Both the position numbers and the translations under genes were made by a program. The notes beneath the pieces were generated by a model, which saw nothing but the letters and a program-made list of their open reading frames with translations, did not search any database and was not told the DNA's origin. From UMGS1474 sp050946775 (GTDB lineage Bacteria; Bacillota; Clostridia; Oscillospirales; Acutalibacteraceae), in NCBI GenBank assembly GCA_050946775.1, contig JBMNVL010000069.1:1-10447 (forward strand): a DNA stretch of 10,447 nucleotides, in the 5' to 3' direction. Positions 1 to 7,840 of this stretch are shown in pieces (the stretch's first letter is position 1; each line of letters starts with the position of its first letter).

Positions 1-1195
1 CGTAATTATCGACGGTCATGGCCGGCACCGTAAGCCCTGCCTGCGCCAACTGCGTCTGCGCGGTGGTCAGCAGCGTATCAAACACCTGCTTTGCTCCGCC
101 GTTGAGGGTGTCGTTGTTGGCGGCCAGGGTATGCAATCCGTCGGCCAGCTGCGCCGCACCGGTTTGGAGCTGACCCGCCCCGGTATCCAGCTCGCCCGCG
201 CCGTTTTTGAGCTGCAGCGCTCCGGCGGCCAATTGATCGATCCCGGCGACCAGCTCGCCCGATTTGTCCAGCAGCGCGGACAGACCGTCATACAGCTTTG
301 ACGAGCCGTCCAGCAGCTGGCGCATCGCTCCGGTCAGCTGATCGAGCGAATCGTGCAGCTCGTCGAAAGAATCCAGCCGGTCGGGATCGACGGCATTGAA
401 GATCTCGTTTGTGGCGACGGTGACCGTCATCCCCATCGAAAAGTTTTTCACGTCGGCGGTGATCACCACGTGATCGGGGATCGCGAGCCGTTCCTCATCG
501 ATCGCCAGATCCTCCTGCAGGCCAGGGAAGGCGATTCCCACCACGGCGGTACGGCTGCCGTCGTTGATCAGCTTGCCTGCCGACACCTCGACGTTGCGGA
601 AGGTATCGTTGTCCAGCAGCATTCCGGTCAGCATGGCAAAGGGCACGTAGATCTTCTCCTGCTTACCGCCAAGAGACACCGTCTCATATTGCTTGTTGTC
701 GTAATCGAACCGGATGGAGACCTTGCCGGATTTGCCTTTCAGCCCGTCCGGGGTGACCGGCTGACCGTTGAGAGTATAGGAAACCCGCAGATCGACCGGC
801 AGCTCCTTGTCGATCTCGCCCTGATAATAGATATCGTTGCCCTGCGCGTCCCAGACCCGGGTGTTGGCGCCGCCCATGGTGAAGCCTTCGTCACCCTTGA
901 CGTTTTCGACCTCCTTCAGCTCGCTTTGATCCAAAAGCTTGGCACTGTTGAGGGTGTTTTTGATCCAGTCGCTGACGATGATCTTTTTCACCGTACCGTC
1001 GGCGCCGGCCAGAACGTAGACCGTTTCGTCCTTTGTCGGGGCATCGTCTTTGTCCCCTGACGACGGCGCGGCGGTGGAAAGGGGTTTTGACGCAGCCTTC
1101 TCGGAAGAAAAGCCGCCCAGAGCGGCCGCCACGCCGCCCAGCGTCAGCAAAACGCATACCCCGACGGATACAAGCCGGATGATCTGTTTGTTCAT
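1..1195 (-). CDS. Leu-x-x-Gly heptad-repeat envelope protein (YhgE/Pip-like), 3' end outside window
   Basis: The visible part is 398 residues, starting with ATG at 1195 and open at the window edge. Residues 1-28 are a short basic start (MNKQIIR) followed by a hydrophobic segment, so the protein is exported and probably anchored. Residues 55-270 form a domain I cannot name, with beta-strand-like sequence. From about residue 284 to 367 there is a run of heptads with Leu and Gly at fixed positions (for example QLKNGAGEL, QLQTGAAQLADGL), the hallmark of the X-X-X-Leu-X-X-Gly heptad family (TIGR03057) found in YhgE/Pip-type proteins, which often have C-terminal membrane helices. That end is not visible here. 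The start overlaps the MMPL stop codon as ATGA (1195-1192), with GGAGG 10 nt upstream (1210-1206), so the gene belongs to the same operon. I infer an extracytoplasmic partner of the transporter. The substrate is unknown. Confidence 0.8.
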   Translation of the reverse strand, partial: MNKQIIRLVSVGVCVLLTLGGVAAALGGFSSEKAASKPLSTAAPSSGDKDDAPTKDETVYVLAGADGTVKKIIVSDWIKNTLNSAKLLDQSELKEVENVKGDEGFTMGGANTRVWDAQGNDIYYQGEIDKELPVDLRVSYTLNGQPVTPDGLKGKSGKVSIRFDYDNKQYETVSLGGKQEKIYVPFAMLTGMLLDNDTFRNVEVSAGKLINDGSRTAVVGIAFPGLQEDLAIDEERLAIPDHVVITADVKNFSMGMTVTVATNEIFNAVDPDRLDSFDELHDSLDQLTGAMRQLLDGSSKLYDGLSALLDKSGELVAGIDQLAAGALQLKNGAGELDTGAGQLQTGAAQLADGLHTLAANNDTLNGGAKQVFDTLLTTAQTQLAQAGLTVPAMTVDNY

Positions 1196-3288
1196 TTGGA
1201 AGATGCCTCCATTCTCTTTTTCAGCAGATGCGTCATGCCCAGCGTCGTCGCGCAGACCGGCTTATCGCACAGCCGCAGCAGCGCCGGCAGGATGAGGATG
1301 ACCGCCAGCATACTGATCACGGCGCCGCGCGCCATCAGCATACACATACTGCTGATGATATCGATGTTGGAATACATCGCCACGCCAAAGGTGGCGGCAA
1401 ACAGGCCCATGCCCGAAACCAGAATCGACGGGATGGAAGCGCCAAGCGCCGTGGCAACCGCCTGTTTGCTGTTCGCGCCGCGCAGCCGTTCGGACTTGTA
1501 CCGGGTGGTCATCAAAATGGCGTAGTCCACCGTAGCGCCCAATTGAATGGTGGAGATGCAGATCGGCGCGATGAAGGGCAGCGTCTGCCCGAAATAGTGG
1601 GGCAAACCCAGGTTGATGAAGATCGCCAGTTCAATGACGCTGATCAGGATAAAGGGCAGCGACAGGCTCTTTTCCACCAGTGCGATGATCACGAAAATGG
1701 CGATGATCGACACCGCGTTGACCACCTGAAAATCGTGATCGGTGGTTTCGATCATATCCTTCATACAGGGCGCTTCGCCGATCAGCATCCCGCTTTCATC
1801 GTAGCGCTTTAGAATGGCGTTGAGCCGGTCGATCTGGTCGTTGACCTCGTCGCTGGCGACGTCGTAACGGGAGTTGATCAGCATCAGCTTCCATCGGTCG
1901 GACTGCAAGATCGAGGTGATGGACGAGGGCAGGATCTCCTGCGGAATCCGCGAGCCGACCAGCGATTCCATCCCCAGCACGTATTTGACGCCGTCCACCG
2001 CCTCCATCTCCTCCGTCATCGCGCGGACGTCCTTGGGCGATAGATCAGCGTCCACGAGCAGCATATGGGTCGAGGCGATGTTGAACTCTTGACGCAATTT
2101 GGTGTTGGCGATGACGTACTCCATATCCCGGGGCAGACATTCGCCCATATCATAATAAACTTCATCGTTGGTTTTGGAATAGCCGTAAAGGGCCGGCGGG
2201 ATCAACAGCGCGAAGACGATCAAAAAGACCGGAAAGATCCTGACCGCGCCGCCGGCGAATTTGCTCATGTTCGGGATCAGCGATTTGTGCCGGGTTTTTT
2301 GCAGGGGTTTATCCAGTACCAAAATCAACGCCGGCAGCACCGTTACGCAGCCGATAACGCCGAAAATAACGCCCTTGGCCATCACGATGCCCAGATCCCG
2401 TCCCATGGTGAAGGACATAAAGCACAGCGCGACAAAGCCTGCCACGGTGGTGATGGAGCTGCCCACCACGCTGGTGAAGGTCTCCTTGATGGCAACCGCC
2501 ATCGCCTGCCTGTGATCGTCAAATTTCTCCCGCTGCTCGTTGTAGCTGTGCCACAGGAAGATGGAATAATCCATCGTTACGGCAAGCTGCAGCACCGCCG
2601 ACAGGGCTTTGGTGATATAGGAGATTTCTCCGAGAAAATAGTTGGTGCCGAGATTGAGCAGGATCATCATCCCGATCGACGCCAAAAAGACGAAGGGCAC
2701 CAGCCAGCTGTCAAGCAGCAGCAGCATCGCCGCCAGCGCCAGCGCCACGGCGATACCGACGTAGATCGGCTCTTCCTTTTCACACAGATCCTTCAGATCG
2801 GTCACCAGCGCCGACATACCCGACACAAAGCATTGCTTGCCGGCAACCGCGCGGATCTCGCGGATAGCGTCCATCGTGACGTCCGCCGAGGTGGAGCTGT
2901 CGAAAAAGACCGCCATCATGGTGGCGTTATCGGTGTTGAATTCACGGTATACCGTATCCGGCAGCATCTCGATGGGAACCGACAGATCCGCCAGCGAATC
3001 GTACCACACCACCGTCTCCACGTGATCGACCCGGCTGATCTTTTGCTTGAGTGAAGCCACGTCTTTGGCCGGCATATCCTCAACGATGATAAAGGAAAAG
3101 GCGCCCTTGCCGAAATCCTTCATCAACGCGTTCTGCCCGACAACGGTATCCATATCCTCCGGCAGATAATCCAGCATATCGTAGTTGACCCGGGTGCCGA
3201 TATACCCGAATACCGCCGGGATCATCAGCACCGCCACGACCGCCAGGATCACCACCCGAAAGCGAACGACCGCATTGGAAAATCTCAT
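1192..3288 (-). CDS. MMPL/RND family transporter
   Basis: This is a 698-residue polytopic membrane protein made of two similar halves. Each half has one N-terminal helix (about 10-30 and 350-370), an extracytoplasmic domain (about 31-170 and 371-515), and a block of five helices (about 175-325 and 522-675). The fourth helix of each half carries an Asp-Tyr pair, TMDY at 238-241 and TVDY at 586-589. These match the proton-relay DY pairs of MmpL3-type RND transporters, so both relay sites look intact. Length and layout fit the Firmicutes MMPL proteins (PF03176), proton-driven exporters of lipids or amphiphiles; the cargo cannot be read from sequence. The start has AGGAGG 7 nt upstream and overlaps the stop codon of the preceding HdeD-like gene as ATGA. 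The stop codon overlaps the next start in the same way. The transporter is therefore the middle gene of a tightly coupled operon. Confidence 0.93.
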   Translation of the reverse strand: MRFSNAVVRFRVVILAVVAVLMIPAVFGYIGTRVNYDMLDYLPEDMDTVVGQNALMKDFGKGAFSFIIVEDMPAKDVASLKQKISRVDHVETVVWYDSLADLSVPIEMLPDTVYREFNTDNATMMAVFFDSSTSADVTMDAIREIRAVAGKQCFVSGMSALVTDLKDLCEKEEPIYVGIAVALALAAMLLLLDSWLVPFVFLASIGMMILLNLGTNYFLGEISYITKALSAVLQLAVTMDYSIFLWHSYNEQREKFDDHRQAMAVAIKETFTSVVGSSITTVAGFVALCFMSFTMGRDLGIVMAKGVIFGVIGCVTVLPALILVLDKPLQKTRHKSLIPNMSKFAGGAVRIFPVFLIVFALLIPPALYGYSKTNDEVYYDMGECLPRDMEYVIANTKLRQEFNIASTHMLLVDADLSPKDVRAMTEEMEAVDGVKYVLGMESLVGSRIPQEILPSSITSILQSDRWKLMLINSRYDVASDEVNDQIDRLNAILKRYDESGMLIGEAPCMKDMIETTDHDFQVVNAVSIIAIFVIIALVEKSLSLPFILISVIELAIFINLGLPHYFGQTLPFIAPICISTIQLGATVDYAILMTTRYKSERLRGANSKQAVATALGASIPSILVSGMGLFAATFGVAMYSNIDIISSMCMLMARGAVISMLAVILILPALLRLCDKPVCATTLGMTHLLKKRMEASSK

Positions 3289-3893
3289 CGGTCTTCCTCC
3301 TCTGCTTCAAAGCTTTCGCCCTCGATCTGATCGGGGATCTGGTTGTGAACGATCTTGACGGCGCTGATCGCCACACAGAAATTCAAGATCCCTTCCGCCA
3401 AAAGCGAGATCCCCAGCAGCACCGCCAGCGCCGCCGTGCTTTCCCACGGGCGAAGGATCAGCAGCAGACCAATGATCCCGGCGGCGATCGCAAGCAACAG
3501 GATCGACCACCACGCCGGAATGCCGAACCGCTTGGCGTCAAACGCGATGCGGATCTTGAACAGGGCGTCGACCAAAATGCCAATCCCCAGCGCCACGCAG
3601 AAAAAGCTGATGGCCCCGATGGGACGGATCAGCAAAATCATGCCCAGCACCAGCAGCAGGATCCCCAATTCCAGATCATACTGGAACGCCAGCCGGTAAA
3701 GATCCTTGGAAAAATAGCCCACCAGCTTGACCGCGCCGAAGACCATCATCAAAATCCCCAGCACCCGTCCCATCACCACCAGCGACGTTTCAGGCAGGAT
3801 CATCATCGCGATCCCCGCCGCGCACAACGCCGCCGACAGGACGATATAGCCCGCCTTGGCGATCCACATGGGTGTGATTGAACGCGTTTTCAT
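3285..3893 (-). CDS. HdeD/DUF308-like six-helix membrane protein
   Basis: The product is 202 residues and mostly hydrophobic. About six membrane segments can be placed at roughly 10-31, 38-58, 71-92, 93-111, 124-145 and 152-175. They are Gly-rich and paired, as in the HdeD/DUF308 family (PF03729), and are followed by a hydrophilic acidic tail (ESFEAEEEDR). The family's biochemical role is poorly known; E. coli HdeD is linked to acid resistance. I chose ATG at 3893 because AAAGGAGG lies 8 nt upstream. An in-frame ATG at 3917 would add eight residues, has no such site, and sits next to the candidate operator. This is the first gene of the operon, with its stop overlapping the MMPL start. A promoter-operator region lies just upstream. 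Family assignment rests on hydropathy and recognition, not on a search. Confidence 0.82.
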   Translation of the reverse strand: MKTRSITPMWIAKAGYIVLSAALCAAGIAMMILPETSLVVMGRVLGILMMVFGAVKLVGYFSKDLYRLAFQYDLELGILLLVLGMILLIRPIGAISFFCVALGIGILVDALFKIRIAFDAKRFGIPAWWSILLLAIAAGIIGLLLILRPWESTAALAVLLGISLLAEGILNFCVAISAVKIVHNQIPDQIEGESFEAEEEDR

Positions 3894-3920
3894 CACGCAA
3901 ACCTCCTTTGGTTGCATTTA

Positions 3921-3944
3921 CCGTTCTCCAGTATACGAAAACGG
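3921..3944 (-). promoter_or_regulatory. Candidate TetR operator over the -10 box of the envelope operon
   Basis: A 24-bp imperfect palindrome has outer arms CCGTT and AACGG and matches at 8 of 12 symmetric pairs. It contains the -10 hexamer TATACT (minus strand, 3935-3930). There is no convincing -35 hexamer at 16-18 bp. The size, symmetry and position match operators of TetR-family repressors, and a TetR-type gene lies immediately upstream on the same strand. Binding would cover the promoter. I saw no clear second copy at the TetR gene's own promoter, so autoregulation is not supported by this site. Confidence 0.5.
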
Positions 3945-3963
3945 GCTTTTGAGGGCTACCGAC

Positions 3964-4000
3964 AAAAAAATGCCCGTGTCTGAAAACCAGACACGGGCAT
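3964..4000 (-). terminator. Intrinsic terminator after the TetR gene
   Basis: A perfect 13-bp stem (arms 3970-3982 and 3988-4000, ATGCCCGTGTCTG on the plus strand) has a 5-nt loop. On the minus strand it is followed directly by seven T residues (3970-3964). It begins 14 nt after the TetR stop codon. It separates the TetR transcript from the downstream envelope operon, which must then be initiated from its own promoter. Confidence 0.93.
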
Positions 4001-4013
4001 AAATTTGTCTAAT

Positions 4014-4571
4014 TCACTTGGACTGGGCGCGGCGGATCATCTCCTCGCTCATCCCCCGCTGCAGCTCGCACAGCCGGTCGATCCGGCTTTGGATATCCGC
4101 CGGCATCCGCTCGTTCATCCACTCGATCACCGTCCCGAAAAAGGCGCATTTGTAAAACCGGCTGATCACCTCCCGGTCGAAATCGCCAATCGGGTCCTTT
4201 CGCAGAGCGTTCTCGGCGTAGGCGTCCACCACGTAGCCGCAGACCTTCCACAAATGCTCTTCGAAGATGTCCCGGTTGACCGACTGGTAAATATGCAGGA
4301 TCGCCCGGCGGTTTTTGCCGGCGAAATCCACCGCCGCTTTGAGCGCCGTCTCGATGGAATCCACCGTGGGATGCTCCCTCACGATCCGGTCGGCCTCTTC
4401 GGTGACCATCTCCTCGATCAGTGCCGGGATATCCTGAAAATGATAGTAAAAGGAATTGCGGTTGATCCCGCATTCCTCGACGATGCTTTTAACGGTGATC
4501 TGGCTCAGCGGCTTGTCGTTGAGCTGTTTCAAAAAAGTCGCCTTGATGGCTTCCTTGGTGAAATTGGGCAT
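4014..4571 (-). CDS. TetR/AcrR-family transcriptional regulator
   Basis: The product is 185 residues, the usual TetR-family length. The N-terminal DNA-binding domain contains a helix-turn-helix at about residues 25-46 (ITVKSIVEECGINRNSFYYHF), with the typical YYHF stretch leading into helix 4. The rest is a mostly helical ligand/dimer domain I cannot assign to a ligand. ATG at 4571 is chosen because AGGAG lies 8 nt upstream and the promoter places the transcript start near 4602. A longer frame reaching 4736 would run into the upstream glycosidase gene and is not credible. The gene is the nearest regulator to the HdeD/MMPL/heptad operon and lies on the same strand with a terminator between. 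It is probably the local repressor, acting at the palindrome 3921-3944. Confidence 0.93.
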   Translation of the reverse strand: MPNFTKEAIKATFLKQLNDKPLSQITVKSIVEECGINRNSFYYHFQDIPALIEEMVTEEADRIVREHPTVDSIETALKAAVDFAGKNRRAILHIYQSVNRDIFEEHLWKVCGYVVDAYAENALRKDPIGDFDREVISRFYKCAFFGTVIEWMNERMPADIQSRIDRLCELQRGMSEEMIRRAQSK

Positions 4572-4608
4572 GGACGCTTCTCCTTTCGCAAAGCGGTTGA
4601 ACGTCGCC

Positions 4609-4637
4609 ATTATACCACAAAATCCACCCGGCGTAAA
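4609..4637 (-). promoter_or_regulatory. Promoter of the TetR gene
   Basis: On the minus strand, -35 TTTACG (4637-4632) is followed by a 17-bp spacer and -10 TATAAT (4614-4609). The -10 is preceded by TGG, making it an extended -10. The predicted start lies near 4602, giving a leader of about 30 nt. The -35 begins only six bases after the glycosidase stop codon. No terminator is visible between the two genes, so some readthrough into the TetR gene is possible. Confidence 0.75.
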
Positions 4638-4642
4638 CCTTT

Positions 4643-7600
4643 TTATCCCAGCGCCGCGATTTTGCCGGTGGCAAACTGCAATATCCGCAAAGCGTCGGCG
4701 GCGGTCACAAAGCCGTCTTTGTCCGCGTCGGCACAAGCGGTCTGCACGTCGGTCGGATCGATCTTTCCGGTCGCGATCTGCAGGGCTGTCAGCGCGTCGG
4801 CGGCGTCCACGTCGCCGTCCTGATCCACGTCGCCGAGAAGCGGGTCGAACGTTTCGCCGGGTTCGCCTTTGGTGAAGGTATACGTCTCCCCTTTTACGGT
4901 AGAGAAGGTGTACACCGGCTCGTCGGGATGGTTGGGCGCGCTGACGAGCTTGGCCGCGACCCGTTTGCCGCGGCTGTCGGTGATCACCGCGCCCTCCCAG
5001 GGAGAAGCGACCGACAAGGGCTGTCCCTCAAGACTGGTGATCTGCAGTCCCGTCACTTGCCGACTGTCGCCGCTGTAAGAGCCGCTGACCAAAAACGCCC
5101 CGGCGGCGCGCAGGTCGGTAAACGCGGCGTCCTTGTCCGAAAGCCAGGCGGGAAACGCTTTGATCACCCCTTTGTCCTGCTGCAGCAGCATGGAATGGAT
5201 CGCCTCGGTGGCGCCGGCTTTTTCCAACCCGTGGACGGTGTCGTCGATCATCCCGTTTGGTTGGATCATACGGCGGATATTCGCCGCCAGCCGGTCGACC
5301 ACCACGGCGGAATCGTACCGGATCCACAGCGCCTGGGTGAACATTTCGGGAAAGGTGTTGATCCCGTTCCACTGGTTGGTTTTGTCGATATACGCCATAG
5401 TGTTGTGCATCCGCCGTAATTCCTCCGGCGACGAGTAATATCCAAACTCCAGCCCGGGGAAGATCGATTCCAGATTGAGCCGATCGGGCGCTTTGGACCA
5501 GTCGCTCCATTGCCCGTCGGCGTAAACCTGCTCGGCGAGGGCGTAAACGTCGTTCCCCTCAAACATCTGGGTGGGAAACGGCGCCAGCTTTTGCTGCAGA
5601 TCCAGCCAGTCGGCGCGCAGATCCTCGTCCAACCCCAGCGTTTCGCTGGCCAGGACGGCGTATTTCAGACACAGCCGGTAAACCCCCAGTTCTCCCGCCG
5701 AATTGCGCGCCCACGAGCCCTCGTTGTAGCCGGAGTAGATGTCGTACCCGCCCCGTTCGTTTTCGACCACCCACGCCCGCAAAAAGGTCAGGATGGGCTT
5801 CAGATAGGGGTACAGCACCTGGCGCAAAAACGTCTCGTCCCGGGTGGCTTCGTAATACTGCACCAGCGGATAGGCGCTGAACGCGGCGTTGAAGGTCTGG
5901 TTCCAGTATTTGGAATCCAGATTCATCCCCCACGGGCCGATCCCCACCGGGAAGAGAACGCCTCCCTCGATACCGGCCACGGGATCGAAGGTGCCGTCTT
6001 CAAATTTCGCGTCGACAAAGGCTTTTACCGCCGCGTTGCCGCTTTCGGATCCAAATTGACGCAGGGTCGCGGCGTTCGACGGGCCGGACGGGACGTAGCC
6101 CACGATGGCGTCGATCGCCGGCAGCAATTGCGCGGGACGGTTGGCCGTCGCCACGCCGTAAAAGGAGGCGACGAAATTGTAGTTCAGATGATAATCCGAC
6201 CGCCAGGAGGCGTTGTCGGTGGTGTGCCACAGACCGTACAGCCCCGGCGCCACCTTTCCCTGGCGGATGTTGCAGCCCAGCTCATACTGGGCGTTGTAGT
6301 AGTATTTTTGCAGCAGCGCCAGCCGCTCGTCAGCGGTATCCAGCCGGATGGAGGAAGCCGCCCAATACCCATCCCACCAGGCGGCGCGGATCTCATCCAG
6401 CGCGGCGATCTTTTCGGCCGCGTCCGCCTTTTCCAGCAAAGCGGACGCCTGTGCCGTCGGATCAGGGCCGATCCGTTTGTTTTGGTAATCGTAGGTTTTC
6501 CCGCCGCCGCCGATCGCCGTGACGATATACACCGATCCCCCGGCCGGCAGGGTAAACGCCAGATCCGCCGCGGCATTATCCACCTTGGCCGCCGTCGCGG
6601 CGGCGCCGACAACGCGGGTGGACAAAGCGACGGCCGTGGTATACGACGCGGGATCGCCGGCGTTGGATTTTGGAAGGGTACGGGTCACGGTGATTTGTCC
6701 ATCCTTCGCCGTCGCCGTTTGGCGCAGCACGCCGTTGTCGTCCTTGGCCCACAGGCGGGCAATCAGCGCCGCGTCGGCATCGCCAAGAGACGTCAGTTTG
6801 GTGACAAGCAGGTTGTCCCCTTCCATCAGGCGGGTATCCATCGCCACCGCCACCCCGTCCAGATCCATTTCGGTGCGGATGACGGCGTTCAGAATGTCCT
6901 GCTCCTCCCGGAAATGAGAGGTAGGCGGCGGTCCGCTTGGCTCGGTATGAACGGTGGAATCAAACAGCTCGATCTGCACGATACGGGCACGGGGATAGGT
7001 ACGGGTATCGTCGGTCGTCTCCTGCGTCCCCTTTACCACGTCCAGCCGCAGATACCGCGCGGACACGCGTTCCTCCAGAACGATCTCGGTGGTGGACGCG
7101 CGGTTGTCGGCGGTTTCGTAGATCGTTTTCCAGTTTTCACCGGTCGAATTGCGCACCGACACCGAAAACGCCCTGGTATCCTCGCTCGACGGCTTGACGC
7201 CTGCCGAGGACGCGTGAGCGATCACCACGCGGTCGAAGGACTTTACCTGCTTCAGATCCAGTTCGATCCACTGGGGATTGCCGATCTGGCTGACCCAGCC
7301 CTCGTACCCGGGGCCGGCCTTGCCGCTGACCACCCGTTCGGGGGTATAGTTCTCGTGTTTGGTGCTGGCGTTGACCGTCGCGCCGCGCGCCAGCGACACG
7401 TCGCCAAGCACCACCTCTTCGGCCGGGCGCAGCGTCAGGGTGCCGATGGCCTTCGGGCCGTCCTTGTATCCCCAAAAATCCCCTTTGGAGAGATAAAAAC
7501 TTTTGGCATAATCGTCCCCGGCCGACGCCACCCCCACGTCGCCGTTGCCCAGCAGCGCCGTATGCGGGATCCGCTGGGTGATCAATCCCTCGTAATCGGT

Positions 7601-7741
7601 GTTTGTCCACACCGACGTATATCCGCTCAGCATCCGGCGCACCTCCTCATCGGTCGATGCCGTGTCTTCCTGCGCGCTGGCAAAGGGAACGCAACCCACC
7701 ATCAACGCCGCGGCGCACAACCACGCGATCCATCGTTTCAC
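4643..7741 (-). CDS. Secreted GH95-like glycoside hydrolase with discoidin and dockerin domains
   Basis: About 1032 residues. A signal peptide spans 1-23 (KRWIAWLCAAALMVGC, likely cleaved after ASA). The N-terminal catalytic-family beta domain starts near residue 40 and seems to be interrupted by an F5/8 type C (discoidin) domain at about 124-264. The (alpha/alpha)6 part spans about 455-865. It has GLYGLWH at 500-506, then an N-x-N pair (LNYN, 519-522) matching the catalytic-site asparagines of GH95, YNEGSW near 672, and IDD at 832-834 before the family-like MLLQQDKGVIKAFPAW. Two dockerin repeats close the protein. Their calcium loops have Asp at 971/973/975/982 and 1005/1007/1009/1016, and both show Ala-Ala at the cohesin-contact positions. 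GH95 enzymes remove alpha-L-fucose or alpha-L-galactose from glycans. Family is by recognition only; another clan GH-L family is possible. The GTG start is preferred because GGAGG lies 8 nt upstream; ATG at 7747 would leave only 2 nt. Confidence 0.85.
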   Translation of the reverse strand: MKRWIAWLCAAALMVGCVPFASAQEDTASTDEEVRRMLSGYTSVWTNTDYEGLITQRIPHTALLGNGDVGVASAGDDYAKSFYLSKGDFWGYKDGPKAIGTLTLRPAEEVVLGDVSLARGATVNASTKHENYTPERVVSGKAGPGYEGWVSQIGNPQWIELDLKQVKSFDRVVIAHASSAGVKPSSEDTRAFSVSVRNSTGENWKTIYETADNRASTTEIVLEERVSARYLRLDVVKGTQETTDDTRTYPRARIVQIELFDSTVHTEPSGPPPTSHFREEQDILNAVIRTEMDLDGVAVAMDTRLMEGDNLLVTKLTSLGDADAALIARLWAKDDNGVLRQTATAKDGQITVTRTLPKSNAGDPASYTTAVALSTRVVGAAATAAKVDNAAADLAFTLPAGGSVYIVTAIGGGGKTYDYQNKRIGPDPTAQASALLEKADAAEKIAALDEIRAAWWDGYWAASSIRLDTADERLALLQKYYYNAQYELGCNIRQGKVAPGLYGLWHTTDNASWRSDYHLNYNFVASFYGVATANRPAQLLPAIDAIVGYVPSGPSNAATLRQFGSESGNAAVKAFVDAKFEDGTFDPVAGIEGGVLFPVGIGPWGMNLDSKYWNQTFNAAFSAYPLVQYYEATRDETFLRQVLYPYLKPILTFLRAWVVENERGGYDIYSGYNEGSWARNSAGELGVYRLCLKYAVLASETLGLDEDLRADWLDLQQKLAPFPTQMFEGNDVYALAEQVYADGQWSDWSKAPDRLNLESIFPGLEFGYYSSPEELRRMHNTMAYIDKTNQWNGINTFPEMFTQALWIRYDSAVVVDRLAANIRRMIQPNGMIDDTVHGLEKAGATEAIHSMLLQQDKGVIKAFPAWLSDKDAAFTDLRAAGAFLVSGSYSGDSRQVTGLQITSLEGQPLSVASPWEGAVITDSRGKRVAAKLVSAPNHPDEPVYTFSTVKGETYTFTKGEPGETFDPLLGDVDQDGDVDAADALTALQIATGKIDPTDVQTACADADKDGFVTAADALRILQFATGKIAALG
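4652..4834 (-). other. Type I dockerin coding segment
   Basis: This is the C-terminal part of the glycosidase. It encodes two ~25-residue near-repeats, GDVDQDGDVDAADAL and ADADKDGFVTAADAL, each followed by xxLQxATGKI. Each has the calcium-loop pattern D-x-D-x-D-G-x6-D. Dockerins bind cohesin domains on scaffoldins or cell-surface proteins, so this enzyme is predicted to be assembled on a partner protein rather than released free. No cohesin or scaffoldin gene lies in the window. Confidence 0.9.
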
Positions 7742-7760
7742 GTCCATCGCCTCCAATCCC

Positions 7761-7790
7761 AGTATAAACGAAAGGCCTTTCTTTTGTAAA
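7761..7790 (-). promoter_or_regulatory. Candidate promoter of the glycosidase, with a 12-bp palindrome in its spacer
   Basis: On the minus strand, -35 TTTACA (7790-7785) is followed by an 18-bp spacer and -10 TATACT (7766-7761). The spacer holds the perfect 12-bp palindrome GAAAGGCCTTTC (7770-7781), a possible regulator site. The predicted start, near 7754, falls on the GGAGG ribosome binding site (7754-7750). The leader would then be only about 13 nt, unusually short, so the real start could lie elsewhere. Confidence 0.55.
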
Positions 7791-7812
7791 GACGAACTTT
7801 TTTCAAAAACCT

Positions 7813-7840
7813 TTGATTTTTTTCCGCTTTGTGGTATACT
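7813..7840 (+). promoter_or_regulatory. Promoter of the AraC-type regulator
   Basis: -35 TTGATT (7813-7818) is followed by a 16-bp spacer and -10 TATACT (7835-7840), preceded by TGG as an extended -10. Fifteen bases downstream of the -10 is the regulator's ATG-proximal AAAAAGGAGG (7845-7854). The promoter is divergent from that of the glycosidase, and the two -35 hexamers are about 22 bp apart, so one bound protein could affect both. Confidence 0.7.

Noticed and set aside
353..1060. Plus-strand open frame at the left end
   Set aside because: It is the antisense of the heptad-repeat protein gene, which is coupled to the MMPL gene by an ATGA overlap and has a ribosome binding site.
2065..3054. 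Plus-strand open frame opposite the MMPL gene
   Set aside because: Its composition is rich in Gln, His, Arg and Asp, typical of an antisense shadow, with no start signals. The MMPL frame explains the region.
4572..4736. N-terminal extension of the TetR protein to 4736
   Set aside because: It would run through a strong promoter and into the glycosidase coding sequence. ATG 4571 has a proper ribosome binding site and gives normal family length.
7595..7620. Lipoprotein signal in the glycosidase (LMVGC)
   Set aside because: The -3 position is Met, and an ordinary ASA cleavage site follows within the same signal peptide. The segment lies near the start of the gene (about 7685-7675). Dockerin enzymes are normally released by signal peptidase I.
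5510..7789. Long plus-strand open frame opposite the glycosidase
   Set aside because: It is rich in Arg, Gly, His and Pro, matches no family I know, has no ribosome binding site, and mirrors a clearly real gene with signal peptide and recognisable domains. It is an effect of GC-rich codon use.
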